The notes beneath the pieces were generated by a model, which ran no database searches, was not told the origin of the DNA, and was given only the letters and a program-made list of their open reading frames with translations. This document shows positions 9,968 through 22,077 of a stretch of DNA of 64,000 nucleotides, in pieces. Numbering within the stretch: the first letter of the stretch is position 1; the number at the start of each line of letters is the position of its first letter. The stretch comes from Anas platyrhynchos (taxonomy: Eukaryota; Chordata; Aves; Anseriformes; Anatidae). The stretch is taken from contig NC_092612.1 in the NCBI RefSeq assembly GCF_047663525.1, positions 2,203,501 through 2,267,500 on the forward strand, read 5' to 3'. The position numbers were made by a program, and so were the translations under genes.

Positions 9968-11143
9968 CTTGGTGTGAGAGAGCTGAGCCTGCAATGCAAA
10001 GCCCCCAGGGCCGGTGCTGTGAGTGAGGAGATGCCCTGGCAGAGCAGGGCCCGTGCCCCAGCCAGGGGGCTCCCTCCTCAGCCCGCCCCGGCTCTCCACG
10101 CCTGCTCCCTGCGTGCCCGCGGCCCTCGCCTGCCCCCACGGAGCCCCTCTGCCCACAGCGCCTCCGGCAGAGCTCTCGTGGCCAGGGAGCCCCACACCGG
10201 CCCCTGCCCGACGAGGCCCCGCCACCCACCCTTTTCCCGAGCAGAGCCAGGCAGGAGCGGCGGATGCCAGCGCTTGCCCAGGACCACGCTTTTATGGGGG
10301 CCGGAGAGCGCGGGGAGGAGCTGGCCGCGCTGGGGGCACGTGGCCCGTGGTGGCCGAGCCATGGCCTCCTCCCTGCGCGCCACGGGGCTGTTGTGCTGAC
10401 GCCGGTTCCTCGCCAGCCCCCACCCGCTCCCTCAGCCCCTGCAATTACCCTGCTCGGACGCTCGCCAGCCTTCACCTAATGGGCAAATTAGCCCCGCTGC
10501 CGTCTCATCCCCTGCGTGCCTAAGAGGGCATGCAGCGTGACACAGGCGGGCTGCCAGCACCCTGCGTGCCGCAGCTCTTCCCCAGGGGCTTGGTCTCGGG
10601 GTGGCCGCGTGCGCGCTGTGGAGAGCCCCAGGGCAGAGCGGGGTCGTGGCGCTGGGCAAGGAGCAGCCACACGCCAGCGCCTCCATGACGTACGCACTGC
10701 AGTTGTTATCTCCAGAGGGGCGAGGTGACGAAACGCCAAATCAAAGGCGCTCCTCTCGGGCACTGCCTGCTCAGCACCACGCATTTGGCCCGCCAAGCGG
10801 AAAGGGGAGGGAAGCCAGCAAAGGGGCCTGTGCTGGTCCGGACAGGGGATGCTGACTCAGGGAGGGCAGGAGCAGGACAGCCTGGCCTCGGCAGGAGGGA
10901 GTGCCGCCTCTGCCCATTGGCCCAGCAGGCGCTGCGCAATGGCGGGGCCTGGATAAAAGCTCGGCCTGCGCGGGGCTCTCGCAAGCACTGCTCTGACCGC
11001 CTTCTCCTTGGGGAACAGGGTAAGTCTGCGAGCGCTTCTCCTCCTGCCGCTGGCCCCTGCGCCTCAGCCTGGGCAGCTGCCATCTACGGCTCCCTCGCAT
11101 CGCACTCTGTGCCCTCTTGCAGAGCACCGTCCAATCCCGCAAG

Positions 11144-11509
11144 ATGGCTTGCTACGACCTGTGCCCGCCGAAAACCAGCGTCGCTGTCCCCCAGCCCATC
11201 GCTGAGAGCTGCAACGAGCTGTGCGCGCGGCAGTGCCCCGACTCGACGGCCTTCATCCAGCCGCCCCCCGTTGTCGTCACCTTCCCCGGCCCCATCCTCA
11301 GCTCCTTCCCCCAGCAAGCCGTGGTGGGCTCCTCCGGAGCACCCGCCTTTGGGGGCTCCCTGGGGCTGGGGGGCCTCTACGGCGCGGGGGCCACCCAGGG
11401 CTCGGGGGGCCTCTGCACCTTTGGCAGGCCCTACGCTTCTCCCGCCTGCAGCCCCTACCTCTTGCCGCGCTACAGCAAGAAGCTGTGGGACACCTGTGGG
11501 CCCTGCTAA
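11144..11509 (+). CDS. Keratinocyte-type beta-keratin, 121 aa, array 1 unit 3 (plus)
   Basis: It has the same coding sequence as unit 2 plus, including GCT for Ala14. TATA 10952-10959, intron 11020-11122, AATAAA 11941-11946. Confidence 0.96.
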   Translation: MACYDLCPPKTSVAVPQPIAESCNELCARQCPDSTAFIQPPPVVVTFPGPILSSFPQQAVVGSSGAPAFGGSLGLGGLYGAGATQGSGGLCTFGRPYASPACSPYLLPRYSKKLWDTCGPC

Positions 11510-13694
11510 AGCCACGCCCTGCCCCAGACCCCCTGCCAGCTGCCGCAACGCATGGCTGAGCTCGTGGGCACGGGGCGCTGAGGAGCGCTGAGCATCTCCA
11601 GCCCCAGCCAAGGCCTGGGCAGCTGGCTGTGCCGGCCCCTTCGGCCTCTCGCACCCTATTCTACTCCTCCTTCCTCCACGGCCAGGGCCTTGCGCCCGGC
11701 CTGCCCTCTGCTCTCCCACTCTCTCTTCCCCCCTCCTGCTCTCCGCAGCAAGAGCAGGACCCTTCAAGGCCTGTGGGGCCCATGGGCCAAGCCCTCCCGA
11801 GCTGCACTGCCACACCGCCGGGGCTTGCGCAACCAGAAGCCACGCTCTGGAGAAGATCCTCTGTCCCCCCAACATGCCACAGCCAGCCTCGCTGGCTCCT
11901 GCTCCAGCTCTCTGTCCACTTCTCCTGCCGTGCCGGGCACAATAAAGGTTTCCTGCATCCACTCCTCTCTCTCTTCCTCTCTCTGTGTTCCGAGTCAGGA
12001 AAGCAGCCCTGGGGGGCAGGGGGCGTAGTGGAGGCTGCGGGGGAGGGCACACGCTGGTGCTGGGAGGCCCAGGGCATTAGGGCAGAGAGCAGGAGAGGTG
12101 CTGGCAGTTCTGCTTTGCCTGGCCTTCTCCGCCCGGGAGCGCGACCAGCTCTGCCAAGTGGAGCTGCTCCGCAGAAGCGAGGCACCGTCTCGGGCAAGAA
12201 GCGCAGAGGAAGAGGCCGGAGAGCAGGGATGGCTGAGCGCTGCGCGCGGTGAGTGCATGGCCGGTCCCTTGCTGGAGGACAGCCTTGCAGAAATGGCCGT
12301 GGGGCTGGTGGCCGCCCACTGGAGCAGGAGCCAGCAACGTGCCTTGGGGCCGTGAGAGCTCCCCCCTGCTCCTGATCATTGGCAATAGGGTTAGCAGCAG
12401 CCATAAGACGTAAGGGCGCTGAGCATGGGTCGCCCCTCCCCTTCTGTCTCCCCCTTTGTGGCCCCAGGCTGAGGTGACACCTCTTCCCAGGCAAGCCTCC
12501 TGCTGGCCCTGGGATTAAGCCCATCAGTGTTAGCACAAAGCCCACGTGCTGGATCCTTGGGTGTGGTGACGCCCGTTAAGGAAGAGGGAAGTGGCACAGC
12601 TCAGGGAACACTGGCTATAAAACGAAGCGGCAGCAAGCCCCATGTGGCACTCAGGCTGGAGCTGCTGCTGCTGCTGGCTGGCTGGCTGGCTGGCTTGCTG
12701 GCTGGCTGGCAGGAAGAAGCCTCTGCTCCCTCGGTGCTCAGGGCTGCGGGCGGTGTTGTCTTCTTCCTTGGAGTAGAGTGAGTTCTTTCCGGTCAAGACT
12801 GGCTCTAGCCTGTGGTGCTGGTGTGGTGGTGATTAGTAAGGATTTGGCAGAGGGTCCGCATGACTGAACCGTCTAGGAAATGCAAGAATCCTAGATAATA
12901 AGGAAGCCGAGCTGGTTCCTAGAAGTTTGGTTTGACTGCAAGCCGTGCTAATTGTATAGAAATTGCCTGCTAAAGATAAGCTCTGCTAACTGCTGGGCTG
13001 TGAGGGAAAAGCTCAGAGCTGAACGGTGCCCTGGGAGAAGTTCGGCTTGGCTCTTTGGGAGAAGCTCTTTCTTCAGCTACGGGAGTGTGTAAGCCCGGGA
13101 GCGGGCTGGGCAGGGAAGTGGTTTGGACAAGGCTTAAGCTTCGTTCAGGTGGCGCTGCGTGGAGGCGGCAGTTAGCGTGCTGCTGCTCCTCGCTCGGGGT
13201 TCCCCTCTGTTTCAGGACCTTGTGTGGAGCGTCTGGAGGCGGCCGTGCTGGAGGCGGGGAGCAGGCTGCTTCCAGGCAGGGCCCTGGGAGATGGGCTGCA
13301 GCCCTCAGTGTGGGAGGCAGGGCTGCCAGGGGCTTTGTCCAGGGCGCCCCGGCGCTTTGGGGGGCTGGGAGAGCGAAGGGGCCATGTGCAGGCGGAGGGA
13401 GCCCTGGAGCCCCCGCGGGGCCTGGGAAGGAAAGGCGGAGAGGCAGGCATTGGATGCAGGCTTGCTTTATTGTCAAGGCAGGAAAGGACACAAGCACAGA
13501 GGCGCAAGCAAGGCCCAGGCAGGCCGGTGGTGCCTGGGGCTTCCAGAGAGGCGTTCTTCCTTCAGGCTTCTGCCAGGCGCTGGCCGGCCCAGGGCCAAGA
13601 AAGGGCCCTGGGGGGCAGCACCGGAGGAGTCACATGTCTGTGCAGAGGAGGAGGAGGAAGGACGAGGAGGAGAAGAGGTGGCACGGGCGTGGCT

Positions 13695-14060
13695 TTAGCA
13701 GGGCCCACAGGTGTCCCACAGCTTCTTGCTGTAGCGCGGCAAGAGGTAGGGGCTGCAGGCGGGAGAAGCGTAGGGCCTGCCAAAGGTGCAGAGGCCCCCC
13801 GAGCCCTGGGTGGCCCCCGCGCCGTAGAGGCCCCCCAGCCCCAGGGAGCCCCCAAAGGCGGGTGCTCCGGAGGAGCCCACCACGGCTTGCTGGGGGAAGG
13901 AGCTGAGGATGGGGCCGGGGAAGGTGACGACAACGGGGGGCGGCTGGATGAAGGCCGTCGAGTCGGGGCACTGCCGCGCGCACAGCTCGTTGCAGCTCTC
14001 AGCGATGGGCTGGGGGACGGCGACGCTGGTTTTCGGCGGGTACAGGTCGTTGCAAGCCAT
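13695..14060 (-). CDS. Keratinocyte-type beta-keratin, 121 aa, array 1 unit 4 (minus)
   Basis: The protein is unchanged. Private substitutions of this unit lie outside the coding exon (A at 13506 in the 3' UTR, T at 14469 upstream). Predicted intron 14082-14322, TATA 14382-14389, polyadenylation signal 13466-13471. Confidence 0.94.
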   Translation of the reverse strand: MACNDLYPPKTSVAVPQPIAESCNELCARQCPDSTAFIQPPPVVVTFPGPILSSFPQQAVVGSSGAPAFGGSLGLGGLYGAGATQGSGGLCTFGRPYASPACSPYLLPRYSKKLWDTCGPC

Positions 14061-15236
14061 CTTGGTGTGAGAGAGCTGAGCCTGCAATGCAAAGCCCCCA
14101 GGGCCGGTGCTGTGAGTGAGGAGATGCCCTGGCAGAGCAGGGCCCGTGCCCCAGCCAGGGGGCTCCCTCCTCAGCCCGCCCCGGCTCTCCACGCCTGCTC
14201 CCTGCGTGCCCGCGGCCCTCGCCTGCCCCCACGGAGCCCCTCTGCCCACAGCGCCTCCGGCAGAGCTCTCGTGGCCAGGGAGCCCCACACCGGCCCCTGC
14301 CCGACGAGGCCCCGCCACCCACCCTTTTCCCGAGCAGAGCCAGGCAGGAGCGGCGGATGCCAGCGCTTGCCCAGGACCACGCTTTTATGGGGGCCGGAGA
14401 GCGCGGGGAGGAGCTGGCCGCGCTGGGGGCACGTGGCCCGTGGTGGCCGAGCCATGGCCTCCTCCCTGTGCGCCACGGGGCTGTTGTGCTGACGCCGGTT
14501 CCTCGCCAGCCCCCACCCGCTCCCTCAGCCCCTGCAATTACCCTGCTCGGACGCTCGCCAGCCTTCACCTAATGGGCAAATTAGCCCCGCTGCCGTCTCA
14601 TCCCCTGCGTGCCTAAGAGGGCATGCAGCGTGACACAGGCGGGCTGCCAGCACCCTGCGTGCCGCAGCTCTTCCCCAGGGGCTTGGTCTCGGGGTGGCCG
14701 CGTGCGCGCTGTGGAGAGCCCCAGGGCAGAGCGGGGTCGTGGCGCTGGGCAAGGAGCAGCCACACGCCAGCGCCTCCATGACGTACGCACTGCAGTTGTT
14801 ATCTCCAGAGGGGCGAGGTGACGAAACGCCAAATCAAAGGCGCTCCTCTCGGGCACTGCCTGCTCAGCACCACGCATTTGGCCCGCCAAGCGGAAAGGGG
14901 AGGGAAGCCAGCAAAGGGGCCTGTGCTGGTCCGGACAGGGGATGCTGACTCAGGGAGGGCAGGAGCAGGACAGCCTGGCCTCGGCAGGAGGGAGTGCCGC
15001 CTCTGCCCATTGGCCCAGCAGGCGCTGCGCAATGGCGGGGCCTGGATAAAAGCTCGGCCTGCGCGGGGCTCTCGCAAGCACTGCTCTGACCGCCTTCTCC
15101 TTGGGGAACAGGGTAAGTCTGCGAGCGCTTCTCCTCCTGCCGCTGGCCCCTGCGCCTCAGCCTGGGCAGCTGCCATCTACGGCTCCCTCGCATCGCACTC
15201 TGTGCCCTCTTGCAGAGCACCGTCCAATCCCGCAAG

Positions 15237-15602
15237 ATGGCTTGCTACGACCTGTGCCCGCCGAAAACCAGCGTCGCTGTCCCCCAGCCCATCGCTGAGA
15301 GCTGCAACGAGCTGTGCGCGCGGCAGTGCCCCGACTCGACGGCCTTCATCCAGCCGCCCCCCGTTGTCGTCACCTTCCCCGGCCCCATCCTCAGCTCCTT
15401 CCCCCAGCAAGCCGTGGTGGGCTCCTCCGGAGCACCCGCCTTTGGGGGCTCCCTGGGGCTGGGGGGCCTCTACGGCGCGGGGGCCACCCAGGGCTCGGGG
15501 GGCCTCTGCACCTTTGGCAGGCCCTACGCTTCTCCCGCCTGCAGCCCCTACCTCTTGCCGCGCTACAGCAAGAAGCTGTGGGACACCTGTGGGCCCTGCT
15601 AA
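15237..15602 (+). CDS. Keratinocyte-type beta-keratin, 121 aa, array 1 unit 4 (plus)
   Basis: This is the last gene of array 1. The protein is unchanged and Ala14 is GCT. TATA 15045-15052, intron 15113-15215, AATAAA 16034-16039. T at 15679 in the 3' UTR is private. The unit breaks off about 70 bp after the polyadenylation signal. Confidence 0.96.
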   Translation: MACYDLCPPKTSVAVPQPIAESCNELCARQCPDSTAFIQPPPVVVTFPGPILSSFPQQAVVGSSGAPAFGGSLGLGGLYGAGATQGSGGLCTFGRPYASPACSPYLLPRYSKKLWDTCGPC

Positions 15603-16109
15603 AGCCACGCCCTGCCCCAGACCCCCTGCCAGCTGCCGCAACGCATGGCTGAGCTCGTGGGCACGGGGCGCTGAGGAGTGCTGAGCATCTCCAGCCCCAG
15701 CCAAGGCCTGGGCAGCTGGCTGTGCCGGCCCCTTCGGCCTCTCGCACCCTATTCTACTCCTCCTTCCTCCACGGCCAGGGCCTTGCGCCCGGCCTGCCCT
15801 CTGCTCTCCCACTCTCTCTTCCCCCCTCCTGCTCTCCGCAGCAAGAGCAGGACCCTTCAAGGCCTGTGGGGCCCATGGGCCAAGCCCTCCCGAGCTGCAC
15901 TGCCACACCGCCGGGGCTTGCGCAACCAGAAGCCACGCTCTGGAGAAGATCCTCTGTCCCCCCAACATGCCACAGCCAGCCTCGCTGGCTCCTGCTCCAG
16001 CTCTCTGTCCACTTCTCCTGCCGTGCCGGGCACAATAAAGGTTTCCTGCATCCACTCCTCTCTCTCTTCCTCTCTCTGTGTTCCGAGTCAGGAAAGCAGC
16101 CCTGGGGGG

Positions 16110-16620
16110 TGTAGCGGAGGCTCTGGGGTGGGCACACACTGATGCTGAGTGACCCATGGTCCTCTTGGCCCTTTAAGTGTGAGGGGAGCAGTCATGGCAG
16201 AAGGGGCTTTTTTTTTGTGCAGTGGGTTAGGACAGAGAGCAGGATAGGTGTTGGGTATAAAGCAAAAATTCAGAAAGACTGAAGTCGCACTAATGCTGGA
16301 TCTCCTGTGTCCTGGCAGGAAGGAACGACGAAGCCTCTGCTCCCTCAGTGGTCAATCTGTCTGCAGCATTGCCTTCCTTTGAGCACTCAATAAGCTCTTT
16401 CTTGTTAGTACCTCATGGTGGTCTGTTTCTGTTTCTTCCACAGTACCCACCCTCTCTCAGCTCCTGTAATTACCTTTTTGGGATGCTCATCTGCACCTCT
16501 GAATCTCCCATTCTCCCTGCCTCTTGCCTGTCCTCCTTACTCTCCTCCTTTATGAGGCTGTGTACACCAGAGGGCCTGGTAAAACCAACCTCACAGGTCG
16601 CATATTTTTTAGACATTTGT
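16110..16620 (+). other. Diverged remnant of the 4.09-kb unit at the array edge
   Basis: After the sharp end of array 1 the sequence still aligns loosely to unit spacer: GGACAGAGAGCAGGATAGGTG near 16230 against the unit's GGGCAGAGAGCAGGAGAGGTG, a TATAAAG at 16256-16262 matching the orphan TATA, then GAAGCCTCTGCTCCCTCAGT. At about 16441-16500 it instead resembles the divergent promoter (CTCCTGTAATTACC against CCCCTGCAATTACC). It is therefore an old, internally deleted unit with no coding exon. The copy is at 47630-48140. Confidence 0.65.
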
Positions 16621-19600
16621 AGGTGTTACTGATCCCAAAAGACATATCTATTTGTATTTTCTAAAATGTTTTGGTCTTCCTTTCTCAATATTTGTTCTTA
16701 TATCTACTTTCTTGGATTGCATGTGGTCCTTTTTATATCCTGCTTACCTTTTAATGGTTCACTTATTTTCTTTCTCTCTCTCTCATTTTATTTTTTTTTC
16801 TTGGAACATATATTTAGTGTTTGAACTTTAATTCTGATAATTGCAATTTGCAAAATTACAAACAAAATTCTGTGCATAATCTTGTTGGTGTTTTTTAGTC
16901 TTGTCACCCTCATCTTTTATTGTTTTCTGATTTTGTTTTACTTGTCTTTCCCAATAAATCTCTTTTTCTTGTTTGTTGTTTTTTTTTCCTTGTTTTTTTT
17001 TTTTTTTTTTTTTTTCCCTTTTTGTTTTCTTTTTTCCATATGTAGCCTATTGTGTATTCATCTGGATCTGTATTTGTCCATAAGGCTGAAGACTCTCTGC
17101 TTATTTGCCACAGTGGCAAGACTCTCTGCTTATTTGCCACAGCCAGTTTTCCCTGTATCCTTTCAGCAACATGGTACATTCCTTCTTGTCGTAGTTTCTA
17201 GTATCAATCATTTTGAGTAGTGCTTTTTATTCTGTGTCAGTTAAGTATTTAGTAATGAGAGAGAGACAGATTTGGAGATCTTGTGTCTCCATCTTGTTCA
17301 TATTTACCTCCTTTTCAATTTTTTAAGTTCAAAAATTACCTCCTGCATCTTACTGCTGTACATTTTTTTTCTCCTTTCTCCTGTGATATCTATAGTTGAT
17401 TTTCATTGTCATACAGTAATCTATATTCTTTAGAATGCATAATGAGTTACCTCTGGGTGATGCTCCTGGTATTTTATAAAACCTTCACTTTCTGCATCCA
17501 CTATGAAAACAGGTTCAGAATATTCTCTAGTAATAATATTTGACACACAGCTACAGTTTAAAGAGTTGTTTTAAGATGATAATAACTCCAGACTATTAAA
17601 ATACTGCTGCTTCTTATTTAAAGTGCAGGAATGATATTCGTTTTTTAAAACATCCCCTTTCAACTCTCTTAATCTCACTTCTTTATCATCCAGCTTTACA
17701 ACTTCACCCTTCCTAGTTGCTTAAAAATCTACAGAGACAATGGAAAGAACGGTAAGCTTGTAATGCAGGATCCATGCTCCTGCTCAAGATGTTTGTTGAC
17801 ACGCTGGGAGAAGTGCAGACTGCTCTGGATGACACAAAAGGGAAAGTAGGGCAGAGACAGAGCTGGCCAGCTCCAGTGGCTACAGACCATATTCTGATTA
17901 GGGGAGCAATAGGGCTCTCTGTTTAGCCTGATGCTATTACTCACCCCTGGGACACGCACATTGCATTATAACAAAACAGTCTACTTGCATAAATCATTAG
18001 TCAGTGTTTCTAAACTGCTTTGATATCCTTTGTTCCTTAGAAGCCTGAGAAAATCTGTAGTAATCACTTTTTTTTTTTCTTTTTTTTCCCACGGGAACCC
18101 CCATAAGACATTTTAGAATTGGAAGAACATTTAAATAACAATGTTTTTATACAGAAAGTAAGGCTAGCTAGTGAAGAGAGGAAATGGAGGTCTTGGATGT
18201 GGGGAGGGCTTGTTGCCCAGAGAGAGTAATAAGGCACAACTTGCTCTGACTTGTAAACATCATGGTAAACTATAAATGTGGGCAAGGAAGTCATCCTTAA
18301 AGAGTGGGTAAAATGTAGACTGCAGTTCACTTTCTATGCCTGAAGAGAGACTTTTGTCTTCCCCTGCAATAAATGCAAGGCAGGGCTTATTGGAAAACAC
18401 TGATTTTTAGCCAGCAGTTGTTTCTACTTTCTTCCCCAGCCACAAGTCTTACCAAATTCCAAGGAGAAAAAAAAAAATAAATCAGAAATCTAATCCATTT
18501 TTTTACATGAAGAGAAAAAAAAAAAAAAAAAAAGATGACTCAAGATGTATCAAAACTAGAAATATTCAGCATAGGTACTGCAGGCATTAAGTCCAGATCA
18601 GCAGCTCTGGGCATCTTCTCAGTGTTGCCAATTGGAAGAATCCATAGAATATCTTGGACATGGGTAAAAACATTAGAGTTGGAATAGAAAATACAGGCTA
18701 TCCTCTGTAAAAGCATAGAGGGGAGGGGAAAGATAAACAATCACAAATGTATGTAAAGTTTCTTTCTGCAAAGTATAGATTTAAATACAGATATTTTTTC
18801 ATCTGATACACACCATGTGTGACATCTGATTGAGATTTTTTTTAATGATGTAAAAGAAAAGCTGTGTTAATGTTGACCCATGACAGCCAGGATTTCCAAT
18901 GGTGTTCTAATTAAAGTAATGGCATGCACCACCTTGATACCTGTACATAAAAGTGATGTAATTGTGTAACACTGAAGTGTCTAAATCACTAACACATTTT
19001 CATACATTAACATGACATTAAATATTAGCTAGGTTGAACACCAATTAAAGTTTGTGAAATCACTACATCGTACTTTTTTTTTTTTTTTCAAGTAGTCCCA
19101 GAACATACTTGGTAAGGTTTAATGTCAACATTATCTAACAAAAAACTGCATCTGCTTTTTTGCTTTTCTCCTTGGAGTCGTACCTGTTTTGGTTCATCTT
19201 GGGCAGGGGTGGGACTTTACGTACATCTGGCTGGTGATTTCTTTGACTTGCTAACACAAATCACTGTCAGCAGAACAGTGGGCTCCTTTAAAGCTGAATT
19301 TCAATGCACATTTAAACTCTTGTAGTGAAGCAAAATTATTTTTTTATGTATGATTGAGCTGGCACATTTATAGGTAGATCAAAAGACTGTTCCTCTCTGT
19401 GGAAAGCTGTTGGTGAATAACAGTGTGTACTGTAGGATCTCTGTTAATATTCATGATCACTCAAAACTCATCTGAGGTGAACAAGGTCTGTTAAAGTTAG
19501 GGATGGAAAACTCAGATTCCTAGGTAGTCCTATGCTAAGCTTCATTCTTCCTGCAACAAGGTTACCAGATAAATTTTGAGGGCTGTTAAGGAAAAATGTG

Positions 19601-19900
19601 CATGTCAGCCAAAGCTGAGTCTTACAAAATCTTTGAGCAGACCTACTTATGACAAATTCATGAAGGACAAGGTAACATGTAGAGTCAGCTTAATGCACAT
19701 GGTAATTCCAGTCAGGTCACTGTAATGATAGTAGGAATTACACTAGCCAATTAAGAACTAAGATTAAAGAAATCCATCACATGATATGAGAATTTGAATA
19801 AAATTATAACTATGACAACCACAAAAATTTCAACATACAGAACTGTTAAACAATTTCTGTTAGCAGCCAAGCGCCAAATGAGTTTCAAATCCTGAAGTCA
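16621..19900. other. AT-rich intergenic stretch, no gene seen
   Basis: It contains long T runs (17009-17031, near 18068), A runs (18469-18478, 18515-18533) and a short direct repeat (17089-17142). No beta-keratin core, conserved coding exon or RNA gene is recognised. The duplicate is 48141-51420. Confidence 0.6.
17089..17142. repeat. 29-bp tandem duplication
   Basis: The 29-bp unit beginning AAGACTCTCTGC at 17089 is repeated at 17118-17142 (25 of 29 bases). It is also present in the right copy at 48608-48661. Confidence 0.9.
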
Positions 19901-20348
19901 TGCCAAGAAACTCTATATAAGGTTTAGCCCCTGAGTACGTTCAGGCATTTTTTGTGGCTTATTCACCTCGCTGAGCTTAGTGAGTATGGTTTTTAGATTT
20001 CTTGTGTTTTCTATAGGCATACCCAGATTTTGAGCAGCATTAGGTGGTTTATCTCTGTCACTATTCTGTTAGTGAAAGCAAGGGTGAATGCAGGATTAGG
20101 GGGAATGGGTGCGAATGCAGAAACTCATTCCTCATAAACAAAATTTGGATATTCTTAGCCAAGAAGGTTAAAAATCACAGATGAAAACAATGTTATTTCA
20201 GATCATTATTTTAATATTCTATGAAGTTTAAGATGCATCTAATAAATGATCACTTTTTCGGCTGTGTTCAGTGGCATTCCAGGGGAAACACTCCTATTTT
20301 AAGCAAAGCCACATCTTGGGGCTTGCAGTCTGACCTTCATCCTGCAAG

Positions 20349-20742
20349 ATGGCTTCCTATGACCTGTACTCACTGAAAACCAGTGTTGCCATCCCCCAGC
20401 CCATCTCTGAGAGCTGCAACGAGCTGTGTGCGCAGCAGTGCCCCGACTCAACAGCCTTCATCCAGCCACCCCCCCCCCATCGTCATCACCTTCCCTGGCC
20501 CCATCCTCAGATCCTTCCCCCAGCAATCTGTGGTGGCCTCCTCCAGAGCACCCGCCTTTGGGGGCTCTTCCACCTCTGGGGCATGCATTGGCCTGGGGAG
20601 CCTCTGCAGTAGGACTCTATATGACTCTGGGGCACTTTTTGGCTGCAGGTCAGGGAGCTCAGCCCTCTCCACCCTCAGAAACAGGTACTCCAGCCCCTTC
20701 TCCTCCCACTTCTACTCCCACTGGTACAGCCAGCTCTTCTAA
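20349..20742 (+). pseudogene. Frameshifted keratinocyte-type beta-keratin copy
   Basis: The gene starts [20 protein letters not shown] and follows the array genes through ...[21 protein letters not shown] run of ten C (20470-20479) then shifts the frame, so the native frame ends early (20612) while the [16 protein letters not shown] core and the rest lie in another frame, ending at 20742. The remaining tail lacks the CGPC end. The first-exon apparatus is still present: TATATAAG at 19914-19921, donor GTGAGT at 19980, intron 19980-20328, acceptor TTGCAG, and possible ATTAAA at 20788-20793. It is probably a pseudogene, although a length-variable C run could be polymorphic or a sequencing error. 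It represents an older branch than the arrays. Confidence 0.8.
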
Positions 20743-21671
20743 AGTAGCTGCAGGCCAAGGCAGCAGGAGCATCCCTGTTGATGACGCATTAAACACTACA
20801 GATTATCTAAATTCCTTCTGTCTCATTTCTCATTTTATGCTGGTTGAGGATATTTCTCACAGATTAATTTAAAAAATGCAGGATTTTAAACTATATCAAT
20901 GAAGTTTATGTAGTTTTCCTCCAACTTTCACTGTCTTTGCAGTTTTGATGCACAATGCAATCAGATTTCTGCTCCCCCAGACGCAGTCATGTCTTTGTAA
21001 CAGTCTTACAGGTTGGGAAGTTCAGCTCTTGGTATCAGGTTTCCATACCCATCACTGAAAGGCAAAATAGCTCACAAAGCTTGCACAAATCCCACTCTTA
21101 ACGTTGGTGGGCTTTTCCTCTTGTTCCTTTGTCTACTGCTGTCTTACAACAACAAGAACAGTTAACAGGTCTATGAACTCATCTGAGCTTAACACACAAT
21201 TAATTCACAATATGCATCCTGTCCTTCAAAGGATAATATACCAGGAAAACTTGTAAAAGATGAAATTAATAAAATAAAATAAAATAAAATAAAATAAAAT
21301 AAAATAAAATAAAATAAAATAAAATAAAATAAAATAAAATAAAATAAAATAAAATAAATATTTCCTGCACAGGAAAAAAAAACAAACCACACACACACAC
21401 AACAACACCATGATGTGTGTGTGTTTTGTTTCAACATAAAAACACAAATGCAGAAACTGATGTGTAAGCCATTTTAAGGCCACTGAGAGTTCTGCAGAAT
21501 ACTTATTGACTAAAGTCGTGCAAAACAATAATCATTATTATTATTAGTAGTAGTAATAATAATAAATTAAATGGACACACCTAAGAATTGCATGAAAGGC
21601 TGAACAACAGTTCATTTTTTCACATGACATTTGGGTTCCTGAGGGAACCCAGATACAATGTCACTGTACAA
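20743..21671. other. AT-rich spacer with simple repeats
   Basis: It lies between the frameshifted copy and the inverted repeat. It contains the pentanucleotide tract at 21268-21358, a short (CA)n near 21391-21401 and mixed ATT/AGT/AAT trinucleotides near 21530-21567. No gene is recognised. The duplicate is at 52263-53191. Confidence 0.6.
21268..21358. repeat. (AAAAT)n microsatellite
   Basis: About eighteen near-perfect AAAAT/ATAAA units. The duplicate copy at 52788-52878 has the same length, unlikely for a fast-evolving tract unless the 31.5-kb copies are very young. Confidence 0.95.
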
Positions 21672-22077
21672 GAGCTAATTTTGCTCCCAGAGGAGTCTGA
21701 GGGACAAATGAAAACCAAGGAGTCTCACATGCAACACCACGGGACTTTATTGTGACAGGGAAGCATAGCAGGCAAATACAGAAACTCAAGGTGATCCAAG
21801 AGGAAAGGCATGATGCAAGTACTGCGTCGTGGGTACTGGTGCCCTGCTCAGGGCCCCAGGGCCAGTCGAGGTGGCAGGAGGCTGCAGGGGACGCTGAGGA
21901 GGCAGCCAGGGCACACTGTGGCACAGGGCAGTGGGACAACGGGCACACAGCAACCTCCAGTCCCCGTGCCCCAGCAGATGATGGGTGCTGCTGGTCCCCA
22001 GGGCTCTTGCTCCATGTCCCCATGCCAGGGTCCTTGCTTCAGGGCTGTCGCTGGCTCTGGGCATGGCTGTGGTGGCC

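Larger units (their letters stand above)
1..16109. repeat. Array 1: 4,093-bp tandem units (four copies)
   Basis: Every landmark recurs at exactly 4,093 bp: minus-strand start codons at 1779, 5872, 9965 and 14058, and plus-strand start codons at 2958, 7051, 11144 and 15237. Units differ at only a handful of bases. Noticed private variants are A at 2035, A at 12356, A at 13506, T at 14469 and T at 15679; a T shared by units 2-4 lies at unit phase 2999. The array enters the window mid-unit on the left, so its true copy number is unknown. It ends at about 16109, where similarity drops abruptly to a diverged remnant. The unit is very GC-rich, in sharp contrast to the following AT-rich block. Confidence 0.97.

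Noticed and set aside
1-16109. Regular repeat spacing suggesting a CRISPR-like or satellite array
   Set aside because: The unit is 4,093 bp and contains spliced vertebrate genes; it is a tandem gene amplification.
16982-17031. Long T runs as poly(A) tails of processed retrocopies
   Set aside because: No recognisable retrocopied gene body or flanking target duplication adjoins them; they are treated as simple repeats.
21189-21528. Open frames rich in Phe-Tyr-Ile-Leu
   Set aside because: They are translations of the (AAAAT)n microsatellite, not membrane proteins.
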